The notes: generated by a model not told the origin, from the sequence alone. 55,456 nucleotides of DNA from Oligoflexus sp. (GCA_014377445.1 JACMPP010000065.1:1-55456), one strand, 5' to 3'. Shown: positions 7,701 to 16,458, counted from the first letter of the stretch. Translations and numbers: made by a program.

Positions 7701-9572
7701 TCACCGAACGGCTATGGGAACGACACCGTATTCAAAACCATTGAGATCCCTCTGCCAAATTTCTGTTCCATCTGCCTGTGCGTTGAGCAAAGTAAAACCA
7801 AGCTTTCGATAATGGTCTTTAACTATAATATTGCGGGGCGTTGGGATGTAGCGCGCCACGAGTCGATCGACACCCTCGACCTTCGCTAACTTCACGATCT
7901 CGAGCAGGACGGCCTCTTCAAGGCGCCGACCCAAAACCCGGCAGCTCATCAGCCAGGTATCAATGTCCCAGACCTTATCCTGCTTCCGACAGATGAGGAC
8001 ACTGATCATTCCATTGTCACCCAGACTGTCTGTCAGGCGAATCTGGAAGGTGGTAACCTGTGGGTCTTGTTCAAGCTGCGCAATCTCAATCTCACTGTAG
8101 CGCTTGGTCGTAAGGTTAAACTGATTCGATTTACTAATTAGCTGAGCAATACGCGCTCTGGACGAAGCATCAAAGGGAGCGAAGGTCGCCACCATCGCGA
8201 GTGAAGCAAGGTAGGACTCCATATCGCTGGCGTTGCTCATTAGGTCAGCCCGACGCGCGTTCTGCTGATACATCTCGGCCCTTTGGCGATCTTCAGCCGA
8301 GAAACCCACAGATTCAAAGTAGCCTGCGGCCAGGAGGGTTCGCCCAAAGAGAGCAGGATCGGATGGCAACTCGGGCACGGAAACCTCGGGTAGCTCCTTG
8401 CGAACCTGCAGGCGCTCCGCGGGATTATCGTCGAGGAAAACTATGCTCTCGAGCCCGAGAGAGAGGGTCTGAGCGATGGCTCTGATGTTGGAAGCCTTGT
8501 CCGACCAGTTGGCTTGAAAGACGGCAATGTGTTCTTCTCGGAGCAGCATATCGGGATGCTCGCGGAAGGGCAGTCGGGCGATGGCGTCTTCGTTCTTGGA
8601 TGAGATCGCGAGGACGATGCCACAGTTTCGAAGTTCGAGGGCGATCTGCTGCACCTGAAGATGCGCCTCGCCTGTGGGGTCACCGTTCCCGATCAGAATG
8701 CCGTCAACACCATCGTCACCAATGATCCCGCCCCATACAGTGTTATCCAGGTCGAGAATCAGGCAGCGCTTGCTCTTGCCCCGTCGGACCGAGAGGATGC
8801 GGCAGACATGATCCGCGTAGATGGAGGCGTATTTGAGGGAGAAGGGGAGTTTACCGACGTTCCATTGGGTGAGGTCGTGCCAGTTCGCGAGACCCAGATT
8901 GGACGCCAGTCCCAAGACATTTAAGATTGATATATTGCTCGATGCCAACTGACTGATCTCATGGTTTACATGAGTGATCAGCCAAGACAGTGTACCGGGA
9001 AGAAACGGATCAAAGCTTCCGAGAAAGCTTTCGGCCGGTGGCACTATGTTTTGGAGAATGATAGGTGCGTTGGTTTTGGAAGATATCTTTTCGGACACAG
9101 CTTTGAGATAGGCAACGCAGTCAGCCACGGATTTTCGCGCTCGCTCCTCATCGCCTGGGATCGCGGTAAGAGCCAGTCCGTGATAATCGATCGCAATCAA
9201 TACCGCGTCGATCCTCTTGCCAATAAAGGACGACTCTTCCGAGAATGCCTCTTGAGCCACCTGATTAAATTCCGCTTCGACAACATCAAGGTCGAGTCCA
9301 TAGCGAAGGCCTGTGGCCATCAATGCCGGGGAAAAGAGCTTGGTCGTGGCATTGCTCACGACCCCAAGTTTAAAAGCCGCAAGGGGTCTGAGGTCGACAG
9401 AATTCTTGCGCAGAGCTTTAAGCTTACCCGCAAGTTTGCTCAATTGATTGGTATCGAGTGCATAGTTTGCGATTTGCCGAAGGTCACTGGCATCGGATAG
9501 GTTTTGCATCCTCTCCTTGAGATCAAGAGGAGGAGCGGGGAGCCAGTGGAGGTTTTCAATGAGTTGGCTCAT
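7701..9572 (-). CDS. FkbH-like protein (HAD-type phosphatase fused to acyltransferase-like domain)
   Basis: A 623-residue protein. The central HAD domain has motif I CLILDLDNTVWGG with the nucleophilic and acid/base aspartates (about residues 270-282), a downstream Ser/Lys region (AISSKNEDA) and motif IV FLDDNPAER (about 380). The C-terminal 150 residues look like a GNAT-like domain (FNLTTKRYSE, SLGDNGMISVLICRK), as in FkbH-family proteins. Known FkbH proteins convert 1,3-bisphosphoglycerate into glyceryl-ACP. The N-terminal about 250 residues with VVSNATTKLFSPAL are also typical of the long FkbH form. The start overlaps the stop of the dehydrogenase gene (ATGA). With the linked ACP, hydratase and reductase it probably makes an ACP-bound C3-type unit for a glycoconjugate or secondary metabolite; the product is inference. 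Confidence 0.85.
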   Translation of the reverse strand: MSQLIENLHWLPAPPLDLKERMQNLSDASDLRQIANYALDTNQLSKLAGKLKALRKNSVDLRPLAAFKLGVVSNATTKLFSPALMATGLRYGLDLDVVEAEFNQVAQEAFSEESSFIGKRIDAVLIAIDYHGLALTAIPGDEERARKSVADCVAYLKAVSEKISSKTNAPIILQNIVPPAESFLGSFDPFLPGTLSWLITHVNHEISQLASSNISILNVLGLASNLGLANWHDLTQWNVGKLPFSLKYASIYADHVCRILSVRRGKSKRCLILDLDNTVWGGIIGDDGVDGILIGNGDPTGEAHLQVQQIALELRNCGIVLAISSKNEDAIARLPFREHPDMLLREEHIAVFQANWSDKASNIRAIAQTLSLGLESIVFLDDNPAERLQVRKELPEVSVPELPSDPALFGRTLLAAGYFESVGFSAEDRQRAEMYQQNARRADLMSNASDMESYLASLAMVATFAPFDASSRARIAQLISKSNQFNLTTKRYSEIEIAQLEQDPQVTTFQIRLTDSLGDNGMISVLICRKQDKVWDIDTWLMSCRVLGRRLEEAVLLEIVKLAKVEGVDRLVARYIPTPRNIIVKDHYRKLGFTLLNAQADGTEIWQRDLNGFEYGVVPIAVR

Positions 9573-10252
9573 CGCAACATCTCTTCTAAAATGAGTTCAG
9601 CAACTTCTTCGGGAGAGGCAAATGACTTCTTGGCTTCAACCATTTCCAGGTAGCGATCGTCGAAGACTTTAAGCATGTCTGTCTTCGTAAAACTTGGGCT
9701 AAATGACCGCACCTTAAGCCAGGTGTTTTCAGCCGCGCAAACATCGAGCATGCCCCGCATAGCAGTCTTGGCGATAATGTAGGCGCCCATTCCGCTTGCA
9801 GCCACCTTCGAGTCGCCAGCCATCGCATCCGTTAGGACCGCGAGCACGACACCTGACTTGGTTTTACGAAAAAAATTCTTGATCAATCCGGTAAGCAAAA
9901 GCTGAGGACCGATGACATTCGTTCGAATTTGATTGTTGATCATTTCAGCTGTGAGTTTACCGAAAGGCACAAGGTCGGGTGGAGCTGACGCCGCTAACAC
10001 AATACCGCTCAGGTTATCGTCGCTACTTAGTTTCGTAGCCAATACGGCAAGAGCCAGCTCAATGGCTTTGTCATTGTCCATATCGAGAAGCAGGGCAAAA
10101 CCACCTGTTTCCAGGGCAACGCGCTCCGCCTTCGCCCGATTCTTGCGATAACCGACGATGGGCACATAACCCCGCGCGGGAAGCAGGCGACATAGCGCCG
10201 AACCAATTCCTCCGGAACCACCAGAAACGAGAATGAAAGACTTGGCACTCAT
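9569..10252 (-). CDS. Short-chain dehydrogenase/reductase (3-oxoacyl-ACP reductase-like)
   Basis: An SDR of 227 residues: SGGSGGIGSAL (the TGxxxGxG cofactor motif with Ser for Thr) at the N-terminus and NxxG-like region ASAPPDLVPFG. The catalytic region has MGAYIIAKTAMRGM, giving the Tyr-x-x-x-Lys pair, with Asp/Ser (LTDAMAGDSKV) before it. The ATG at 10252 overlaps the stop of the MaoC gene (ATGA), which is why I prefer it to the longer ORF beginning at 10315. The most likely role is reduction of a 3-oxo group, or oxidation of a hydroxyl, on the ACP-bound substrate of this cassette. Confidence 0.85.
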   Translation of the reverse strand: MSAKSFILVSGGSGGIGSALCRLLPARGYVPIVGYRKNRAKAERVALETGGFALLLDMDNDKAIELALAVLATKLSSDDNLSGIVLAASAPPDLVPFGKLTAEMINNQIRTNVIGPQLLLTGLIKNFFRKTKSGVVLAVLTDAMAGDSKVAASGMGAYIIAKTAMRGMLDVCAAENTWLKVRSFSPSFTKTDMLKVFDDRYLEMVEAKKSFASPEEVAELILEEMLR

Positions 10253-10653
10253 GATCGCCACACCGCGCTTGCGGTCCCTCGGCAGAGAGACTTGCCTCCG
10301 CGAGTGATCCGACATTTGAAACCTAGGGAATATGTTGCATCCGACTTGTTCACGAGAGTGCTTTCGAAGCGAAGCTGCTCATCGACGAAGGCCGGACTGA
10401 TGAAATCAAGGCTGAGACCTGTGAGGATCGCGTGGGTATCGGGAAGTTCCTGGCCGACGAGTCTTGAGACTTGCGTGGCAAGGAGAAGGCCATAGACAAG
10501 GGGACCGCTAAAGCCTTTGGACTGAGCAAACTCCGGATTCGTGTGAATCGGATTGTGGTCCTTGCTCATCTTTTCAAAGGCCTGCATGTCTTCTCTTGAA
10601 AACGTAAAATCCCAAGCAGTGACCATCCCTTCGCTGTAGCTATCCCAGGCCAT
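10249..10653 (-). CDS. MaoC-like (R)-specific enoyl hydratase/dehydratase
   Basis: A single hot-dog-fold domain of 134 residues. The hydratase-2 signature is clear: FEKMSKDHNPIHTNPEFA contains the catalytic Asp and His (D-x-x-x-x-H), followed by GFSGPLVYGLLLATQVSRL. Members hydrate trans-2-enoyl thioesters to (R)-3-hydroxyacyl thioesters or run the reverse. Its ATG overlaps the ACP stop by one base (TGATG), so translation is coupled to ACP. In this cassette it probably acts on the same ACP-bound intermediate as the SDR. Confidence 0.85.
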   Translation of the reverse strand: MAWDSYSEGMVTAWDFTFSREDMQAFEKMSKDHNPIHTNPEFAQSKGFSGPLVYGLLLATQVSRLVGQELPDTHAILTGLSLDFISPAFVDEQLRFESTLVNKSDATYSLGFKCRITRGGKSLCRGTASAVWRS

Positions 10654-10910
10654 CAGTTATCGCGCTTTCTGGCGATGAGATCGAGCAGGTCGCCGACATT
10701 TTGTAGAGCAGAGATTTCCGCGGCCGAGAAACGAAGTCCTAATGCTTCTTCGATCGACACGACAAGGCGAATCTGAGCAAGGCTATCCCAATTGTCGACG
10801 TCTTCAGCTTTTGTTGCTGCACTGATCACAAGATCATCATCGTCCATAACGTCTTGGAAAATAGGCGTTAGCTGTTTAAGCATAGCTACGGCTTCAGGAC
10901 TATTATGCAT
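10653..10910 (-). CDS. Acyl carrier protein
   Basis: An acidic protein of 85 residues, with the phosphopantetheine site NWDSLAQIRLV (Ser at about residue 42) and the usual four-helix pattern ending in a DLLDLIARK helix. The ATG at 10910 has a GGAG upstream; a GTG at 10937 would add nine residues. It is the first gene of a four-gene cassette with MaoC hydratase, SDR and FkbH. It is separate from any ketosynthase, so it is probably a dedicated carrier and not the fatty-acid synthase ACP. Confidence 0.85.
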   Translation of the reverse strand: MHNSPEAVAMLKQLTPIFQDVMDDDDLVISAATKAEDVDNWDSLAQIRLVVSIEEALGLRFSAAEISALQNVGDLLDLIARKRDN

Positions 10911-11086
10911 AAGGTTTTTCACTCCGGACTTTTTCACGAAAGCTGACTAACGATGCACCAACGAGGATACAAGGCACAACTTGAATGTTACTAAAGCCAG
11001 CAAAGCTACACGCTGTCCGTAAAACGAGGGGGATAAATGATGAAAATGAGGGGGATTTTTTTAGACCGTCACCACTAAGAAGTTAG

Positions 11087-11176
11087 TGGCGGAGAGTGAG
11101 GGATTCGAACCCTCGAACCAGTTACCCAGTTGCATCCTTAGCAAGGATGTGCATTCGGCCACTCTGCCAACTCTCC
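11087..11176 (-). tRNA. tRNA-Ser(GCU)
   Basis: Acceptor stem GGAGAGU pairs with ACUCUCC, D arm GGCAGAGUGGCC, anticodon stem CAUCCUU-GCU-AAGGAUG, long class II variable arm and T arm with GGUUCGAAUCC. Discriminator G and CCA are encoded at the 3' end (11087-11090). It is one of two adjacent serine tRNAs. Confidence 0.95.
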
Positions 11177-11197
11177 ACTAAAACTTTGAGCTACATA

Positions 11198-11284
11198 CGG
11201 AGGAAGAGGGATTCGAACCCCCGGAGGAGTCGCCCCCTCAACAGTTTTCAAGACTGCCGCATTAAACCACTCTGCCATTCCTCC
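11198..11284 (-). tRNA. tRNA-Ser(UGA)
   Basis: Acceptor GGAGGAA pairs with UUCCUCC, anticodon loop CUUGAAA gives UGA, with a long variable arm of class II type and a T loop GUUCGAAUC. CCA is not encoded (the discriminator G is followed by UAU). It lies 21 bases upstream of tRNA-Ser(GCU), probably on one transcript. Confidence 0.95.
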
Positions 11285-11425
11285 ACGAGCGGCAAGCTCT
11301 TCGATCCTAAGATCCGAGGCTTGAACCGAGTTTTTATACTAGGGGCTCTACAACTGGCAAGTGCTTTTCATTCTTTTTTGCAAGTCGCAGGGGGGACGAG
11401 GAGCCGCGGAGACGCCGCACCCGAC

Positions 11426-12334
11426 TCAAACCGCGAAGTTCTGCAGGCGGGCGATACGCTCTTCGAGAGGAGGATGAGTCGCGAAAAGCCCGAGAAACTT
11501 AGGCCGATGATGATTGATTTTGAGCGTCGCCATCCCGGCGGCTGTATCGTCCTCGCGATCGCTATAGGTCTTCAATCTCTGGAGGGCCGAGACCATGTTT
11601 TGGCGGCCTGCGAAGCGCGCTCCGCCCGCATCGGCGCGAAATTCACGGTGTCGCGAGAACCAATTGACTATAAGGCTGCCCAGAATACCGAAGAGAATTT
11701 CGAAAACAAAGACGGTGAGCATGTAGGCGAGATGGCCCATGCCTTCGCCCTCCTCGTCATTGCCACGTAGAAATTGGCTTACTGCGAAAGCCGCGACCCG
11801 GGCTATATACATGACAAAAGCATTCACCACGCCCTGAATGAGAGTCATAGTGACCATGTCCCCATTGGCAATGTGCGCAATCTCGTGGCCAATCACACCT
11901 TCGACTTCGCCTTGGCCCATTGAGCTGAGGAGACCTTGTGAGACTGCAATGAGGGCACGGGACTTGGTTGGTCCTGTGGCAAAGGCGTTCACTTCCATAC
12001 CGGGATAGATGCCCACCTCGGGTGTCTTGCGCAGGCCAGCGGCTTTTGCCAGACGCTGAACAGTGCGAAGGAGATCACCTTCGCGTCCTCCCGCATCGGG
12101 ATTCACCATTTGAATACCCATAGTCCACTTGGCCATTGCTTTGGAAATAAGAAGAGAAATGATGGAGCCAACCATACCCCAGACGAGGCAGAAGGCAAGG
12201 AGAGCGGTATGATCAAGACCACCGGCAGCGCTTTGATAGCGGCCGACACCGAGGAGGTTGAGAATGATCGAGACAGTGACAACGATCGCGATGTTTACGG
12301 CTGCGAAGAGAGCCATTCTTTTGAACCAGGCCAT
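11426..12334 (-). CDS. htpX: HtpX-family membrane zinc metalloprotease (M48)
   Basis: At 302 residues it is close to the 293 of Escherichia coli HtpX. Two N-terminal membrane segments (about 8-28 and 42-64) are followed by the zinc site HEIAH with IANGD (about 148-156), two further membrane segments (about 160-185 and 208-230), and the third ligand region REFRADAGGARF. The family degrades misfolded inner-membrane proteins, the active site facing the cytoplasm. The ribosome binding site is strong (AGGAGG, 6 bases before ATG). It is flanked by serine tRNAs and the BamC-like lipoprotein gene. No heat-shock promoter could be recognised. Confidence 0.9.
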   Translation of the reverse strand: MAWFKRMALFAAVNIAIVVTVSIILNLLGVGRYQSAAGGLDHTALLAFCLVWGMVGSIISLLISKAMAKWTMGIQMVNPDAGGREGDLLRTVQRLAKAAGLRKTPEVGIYPGMEVNAFATGPTKSRALIAVSQGLLSSMGQGEVEGVIGHEIAHIANGDMVTMTLIQGVVNAFVMYIARVAAFAVSQFLRGNDEEGEGMGHLAYMLTVFVFEILFGILGSLIVNWFSRHREFRADAGGARFAGRQNMVSALQRLKTYSDREDDTAAGMATLKINHHRPKFLGLFATHPPLEERIARLQNFAV

Positions 12335-12401
12335 GCGAATCCTCCTGACAAAGGCTTAAGTCTCTAAGCACTTTGTCCGGAAAATTTAGCGAAAGCAATG
12401 A

Positions 12402-13001
12402 TTACATGGCAGGTTTGGGTGCTTCGCCGGAAGACATCATATCCGCAGCGAGTTGGGGCTTTGGAGAACCGGTGGCGATCGCGAGGTTTTGAATGATGCG
12501 GCCCACTTCTGGTTTGTTTCTGTCGCTTGGCAACCAGACTTCGCTCAGGCCATCAGGAACGCGGCTGAGGATTTCAACGTTGTTATGCACGGTGAGATCC
12601 ACACCTTGGTTACCGACTCGCTTGAGACGAATCGAGACCTTGTTGCGATGCACTTTGCCGTCGAGATAAAAGGAGTCCCACTCGGTGGTGAGAATGCCGG
12701 TGTTTTTCTCGACGATTTGGAGATTGTAGTTACGGAGGAGGACATCGACGATGGTGTCCCAGGTGCGATCGTAGTTCAGGGGAACCCGAAATACGCCGTC
12801 ACCGATCTGCGTGATAGCTGCCATCTGGCGACCATTGCGAGTCGTCGGAGCCGGGGTAGAGGATGCTTCGGCCGTTGCCGCTTTTTTATTCTGCGAGTTG
12901 CGCACTTCTTCGCGCTTGTACTTGTCTAAGAATGCCGGCACGCAGGCCGTTTGTAGACTTAGACCAAGTCCTAAAATTGCGATTTTCCATTGAGATTTCA
13001 A
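12402..13001 (-). CDS. Lipoprotein, BamC/NlpB-like
   Basis: I choose the TTG at 13001, which lies 7 bases after a perfect AGGAGG and gives a clean lipoprotein signal (KSQWKIAILGLGL, lipobox LQTAC). The longer GTG start at 13019 would put the ribosome binding site inside the gene. The AGGAGG is part of a palindrome AGGAGGTCCTCCT that could hide it. The mature protein has a disordered Ala/Thr/Pro segment, then a domain of about 90 residues (YDRTWDTIVDVLLRNYNLQI, GILTTEWDSFYLD, VSIRLKRV) resembling the helix-grip repeat of BamC-type outer-membrane assembly lipoproteins. That assignment is by pattern only. Confidence 0.65.
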   Translation of the reverse strand: MKSQWKIAILGLGLSLQTACVPAFLDKYKREEVRNSQNKKAATAEASSTPAPTTRNGRQMAAITQIGDGVFRVPLNYDRTWDTIVDVLLRNYNLQIVEKNTGILTTEWDSFYLDGKVHRNKVSIRLKRVGNQGVDLTVHNNVEILSRVPDGLSEVWLPSDRNKPEVGRIIQNLAIATGSPKPQLAADMMSSGEAPKPAM

Positions 13002-13051
13002 AGGAGGACCTCCTATCACAAGAGAAAAAGGAAGCCCCCTTTTCCCAGAAA

Positions 13052-14041
13052 TTACTTGCTGAGTAGTTCTTTTACAACGTCACGCTCGGCGATCAACTCT
13101 TTGGTTGTGAGTTCGATTTTCGAGCGTGTGAATGAGCTTAGCTCAAGTCCTTTAACGATTTCATAAGTTCCGTCACCATTCGAACTGATGGGGAAGGAAT
13201 AAATGAGACCGCCTGGGATATCGTAGCTTTTGCCGTCACTTGGAATAGCGCATGAGAAAAACTCGCCTTTGGGAGTCTTGGTCAAGAGACGCTGGACATG
13301 GTCGATGCAAGAGGAAGCGGCCGAGGCTGCCGACGACTTGCCGCGAGCATCGATGATGGCCGCACCGCGTTTTTGTACGGTCGTGTAGAAGTCGTTTTCA
13401 AGCCATTTGCGATCCGTGATCACGTCGGTCAACTTCTTGCCGCCAACAGTGGCGTTTTCGAAGTCAGGAACCATCGTGGAACTGTGGTTACCCCAGATCG
13501 CGAGATTTTTCACTTCGCCTACGTTCACTTTGGCTTTCAAAGCGATTTGAGCGCGTGCTCTGTTTTCGTCAAGCATAGTCATCGCTGAGAAGCGGTTGGC
13601 CGGAACTTCGCGGCTGTTATGCTGAGCGATGAGAGCGTTGGTGTTACATGGGTTGCCAACGACAACGATACGAACGTCCGAAGCTGCTTTGGCAAGGGCG
13701 CGACCCTGTTGAACGAAGATGGGGCCATTTTCACGGATCAGATCGTTACGCTCCATGCCTGGGCCACGTGGTTTTGAACCAACGAGAAGCGCCCAGTTGA
13801 TGCCTTCAAAACCTTTTTCAGGTGTATCGAAAATATTGATACTTGCAAGCGTTGGGAAGGCGCAATCTTCGATTTCCATCGCCGTGCCTTCGGCGCCTTT
13901 AACAGCGACGGGCAATTCAATCATATGAATGTGGACAGGAGTATCCTCGCCGAATACTTCGCCCGAGGCGATGCGAAAAAGTAGGCTATATCCAATTTGG
14001 CCAGCGGCGCCGGTAACTGCAACGTGAACAGGTGTTTTCAT
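13052..14041 (-). CDS. mdh: Malate dehydrogenase
   Basis: 329 residues from the ATG at 14041 (GGAG 6 bases upstream). It has the NAD-binding [18 protein letters not shown], substrate-loop [13 protein letters not shown] with the arginines that bind malate, [10 protein letters not shown], and the catalytic [12 protein letters not shown] with His. The sequence is of the LDH-like MDH type found in chloroplasts, cytosol and many bacteria (MDH type 2), about 327 residues. It interconverts malate and oxaloacetate in the TCA cycle. It appears to be its own transcription unit between the BamC-like lipoprotein and an unrelated membrane protein. Confidence 0.95.
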   Translation of the reverse strand: MKTPVHVAVTGAAGQIGYSLLFRIASGEVFGEDTPVHIHMIELPVAVKGAEGTAMEIEDCAFPTLASINIFDTPEKGFEGINWALLVGSKPRGPGMERNDLIRENGPIFVQQGRALAKAASDVRIVVVGNPCNTNALIAQHNSREVPANRFSAMTMLDENRARAQIALKAKVNVGEVKNLAIWGNHSSTMVPDFENATVGGKKLTDVITDRKWLENDFYTTVQKRGAAIIDARGKSSAASAASSCIDHVQRLLTKTPKGEFFSCAIPSDGKSYDIPGGLIYSFPISSNGDGTYEIVKGLELSSFTRSKIELTTKELIAERDVVKELLSK

Positions 14042-14123
14042 GGAGAACTCCAAGGTTGAATTCGATTTCCAAATCTACTCCGGGTCGATCCGAAGCGCAA
14101 ACCTGGAGTCGAGATTCCACGAC

Positions 14124-14891
14124 TTAATTCTCCTTCTCCTGCATCAACTCAACATCCTTGATGACGTAAGAGGTCTTCCGCTTGTTTAGGTTCCAGTACT
14201 GTTCCATGGGCCGGTAGGATTCCACCAGGGTCCAATGAACAGGTTGACCGTGTTCGATGAAGTAGAGAACTTTGATTTTTTTATTGGTTTTCAGCTCTGC
14301 AACGCAAATTTGACAACCGACGACTTTGATACGGATGCCATCGACCTTGAGCGTCGCGGGTTTGAAGTACTCCGCGATGAAGGGTCTTGAGCAAAAGTAG
14401 CAGCCTTTCGCCGGCATTCCCGTGTCTTTCTGCCATTTATCGAGCAGGTGACTGAAGGCCGGTTGGTCTTCGATCGTCCTTTTGAAGCGGGTGTAGGTTG
14501 CTTCGATCTTCTCTTCAGTTTTCATCACCAGGGGTTGGACCTGACCCACGTACTCAGGTTTAAAACCAAAGTGGGGCAGGCCGGTTAGAGCTGTGAGAAG
14601 AGTCTCCATCATGCGCAGGCAAGACTCAAATTCATCGAGGACTTTTGGGTTTTTTACGTGAGGCACCAAGTTGCCAAGCGTGTTCAGACGGACGACACAC
14701 ATCTCGATGCGAGCGATCAGCTGCTGATAGCGACGACGATAGGAGTGAGCTTTTTCCGGCAGACCCTTGAGATAGAGTCCGCGCAGCACCAATGCGAAGC
14801 CAACAAAAACCAGTGCCGTCGCCAGCCAGAAATAGGTCATAGGCTCGTCAATGCTCCCATTCTTTTTACCCATGATAACAAACATGCCCAC
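14124..14891 (-). CDS. Membrane-anchored hypothetical protein with C-terminal zinc ribbon
   Basis: Up to 255 residues; GTG at 14891 or ATG at 14885 could start it. One membrane segment (about residues 20-43, YFWLATALVFVGFALVLRG) is followed by basic KAHSYRRRYQQ, which predicts a cytoplasmic C-terminus. A helical region (about 60-165) leads to a four-cysteine knuckle, CYFCSRP and GCQIC about 31 residues apart, likely binding zinc. I do not recognise the family. The stop lies 82 bases before the mdh start region, same strand. A protein- or RNA-interaction role at the membrane would fit the ribbon but is guesswork. Confidence 0.7.
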   Translation of the reverse strand: MGMFVIMGKKNGSIDEPMTYFWLATALVFVGFALVLRGLYLKGLPEKAHSYRRRYQQLIARIEMCVVRLNTLGNLVPHVKNPKVLDEFESCLRMMETLLTALTGLPHFGFKPEYVGQVQPLVMKTEEKIEATYTRFKRTIEDQPAFSHLLDKWQKDTGMPAKGCYFCSRPFIAEYFKPATLKVDGIRIKVVGCQICVAELKTNKKIKVLYFIEHGQPVHWTLVESYRPMEQYWNLNKRKTSYVIKDVELMQEKEN

Positions 14892-15038
14892 TCGACTGGG
14901 ATGGGGCTCTGGAAATATATTTCAAGTCATTGAATTTTATAGATAATTTTTAAGAAGGCAGGATTTGCTGGGCAAATTCTTAACTCGGCAGGAATTTCAG
15001 CCGAAATACTTGGCAGCCCGTACGAAGAGGAGACTTCC

Positions 15039-15230
15039 ATGGCAGGAATTTACGATAGCAGCCGGATTCAGTTCAATAAGATCACCGAGTCCTATCACAA
15101 CTACGTGGCGCTTTATAAACTGTTCAATAATGGTAGCGATTATGGCGCCACTCCATTCGCCGTTTTCTATTGGCGCATGACTTATCACGTCAAATATGGC
15201 GATGGCGAACTCATGACTAGAGGATTCTGA
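15039..15230 (+). CDS. Small hypothetical protein, 63 residues
   Basis: The ATG is preceded by AGAGGAG six bases upstream, a good ribosome binding site, which is the main reason to accept it. The sequence (MAGIYDSSRIQFNKITESYHNYVALYKLF, with FAVFYWRMTYHVKYGDGEL) is aromatic-rich and not recognised. The opposite-strand ORF at 14997-15569 covers the same DNA but has no ribosome binding site and odd composition. The gene stands alone between divergent and downstream neighbours. Confidence 0.5.
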   Translation: MAGIYDSSRIQFNKITESYHNYVALYKLFNNGSDYGATPFAVFYWRMTYHVKYGDGELMTRGF

Positions 15231-15354
15231 CATCCTTTTCGCCGATACTTGGGTTTTCCTCTGTAAGCTCTTGTAATAACCTGTCGGGCTGGCTTGACCA
15301 TCCTCACGGAGGCCTATATAACGGTAAGAAGCCGAGGCCTTCGCGAAGGTGGTT

Positions 15355-16356
15355 ATGCTGGAGCACCATACAGACATTGCGAGCTGGGACTTGCTTCCCA
15401 CAGAAGATGGAATCCGAATCGGCGATTCTATTCTGTGGCTTGACGCCCAATTTACATCGGATCTGTCCTTTCTATCAGGTGCGAGTAGTCTCAAGAGCCG
15501 CACAAACTCCAAAGTCATTGCCACCGAAGAAACCTGTCGCCTCCTCGCGATCAACAACATGCGTCTCAACGCTCTTGTTGTTGCCTACAATCAAACTGTA
15601 TCCATCGGCCAATTCAAACTCGAACTTTTGCCTTCAGGCGCTGGGCTCGGTGCCGCTTCTCTGTTTGTGGAGAATCGCCACGGCACGCTGCTCTACGCTC
15701 CAAGGCTTCAGCCGCAGAAGACCGGTATCTCGCGCACAATGCAGCTAAAGCGGGCGGACACTCTGATTCTGGGCGCGTACACCCCCTATCCACCCTCGCA
15801 TCATCCGAGTCGCCGCAAAGAGAAGGAGCGTCTGCTCCACACGATGCAGGCTTATATCGAACAGGGGATCTCACCAATCCTCGTCTGTGAGCCCTACGCG
15901 ATCGCTCAGGAGATCTGTAAGCTCCTGGCCGAGGCGAGTGTTCCGCTGGCTGTTGCAGGAAGTATTTTCCGCACCAATAAGGTTTATGAGAGCTACGGCT
16001 CTGATATCGGTTCCTACAAGATGCAGCATCGTAAGATCGATGAACCCATGGTGATCATGGTGCCTCAGATGAATCACGATAAAAAAACGGTCTATCCGAT
16101 TCCTTCGGGACCGATCTTTATGATCGACGAGAGTTCGCAGGAACGGCTTGAAGCAGATATTCGTCGTCCGGCCGTCGAGCGCTTTGTCATCTCCCAAACC
16201 TGTGATGCGCGCGAGCTTAAGACTATCATTCAGAATGTAGAGCCGCGTGAGGTCTACGTCACCGGTCCTTACGCGAAACAATATGCGAGCGAGCTTGGGT
16301 CCTTGAAGACTCCCGTGATCGCGCTCTTCCCAAGTCATCTGCCGACGCTCTTCTAG
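15355..16356 (+). CDS. Degenerate metallo-beta-lactamase-fold protein (RNA/DNA exonuclease-like, COG1236-like)
   Basis: 333 residues from the ATG at 15355 (AGG five bases upstream). The layout follows the MBL/beta-CASP exonucleases associated with ligases and mRNA 3'-end factors: an N-terminal DGIRIGDSILWLDAQ strand pair, LELLPSGAGLGAASLFVE where the family has the GHxxGS turn, LLYAPRL where it has the metal-binding GD, and a C-terminal REVYVTGPYAKQYASEL. The HxHxDH signature is absent (SFLSGASSL in its place) and the later His and Asp ligands are changed too. It is therefore probably catalytically inactive and has a binding or regulatory role. The family assignment is from pattern, not alignment. 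Confidence 0.6.
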   Translation: MLEHHTDIASWDLLPTEDGIRIGDSILWLDAQFTSDLSFLSGASSLKSRTNSKVIATEETCRLLAINNMRLNALVVAYNQTVSIGQFKLELLPSGAGLGAASLFVENRHGTLLYAPRLQPQKTGISRTMQLKRADTLILGAYTPYPPSHHPSRRKEKERLLHTMQAYIEQGISPILVCEPYAIAQEICKLLAEASVPLAVAGSIFRTNKVYESYGSDIGSYKMQHRKIDEPMVIMVPQMNHDKKTVYPIPSGPIFMIDESSQERLEADIRRPAVERFVISQTCDARELKTIIQNVEPREVYVTGPYAKQYASELGSLKTPVIALFPSHLPTLF

Positions 16357-16431
16357 TTTTAATCCTCCGAGTTCATGTCCTTCGCTTTTCCTAATCATTT
16401 TCGGTAGTCAATATCCACTAAGAGTTGTGTG

Positions 16432-16458
16432 GGGGGCGCTTTTTGCGCCCTCTGTTTT
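16432..16458 (+). terminator. Rho-independent terminator of the MBL-fold gene
   Basis: GGGCGC (16434-16439), loop TTTTT, GCGCCC (16445-16450) and then TCTGTTTT, about 75 bases after the stop codon at 16356. Confidence 0.8.

Noticed and set aside
11096..11770. ORF of 224 residues starting MRDSNPRTSYPV
   Set aside because: It is the translation of the complement of two tRNA genes and of htpX; such RDSNPR peptides are a common artefact of tRNA genes.
13764..13773. CCACGTGG inside mdh as a parS site
   Set aside because: The flanking bases do not continue the palindrome (GGCCACGTGGTTTT), so it is not a parS match.
14997..15569. 190-residue minus-strand ORF
   Set aside because: It overlaps the MBL-fold gene and a small ORF with a better ribosome binding site; its sequence is of shadow type.
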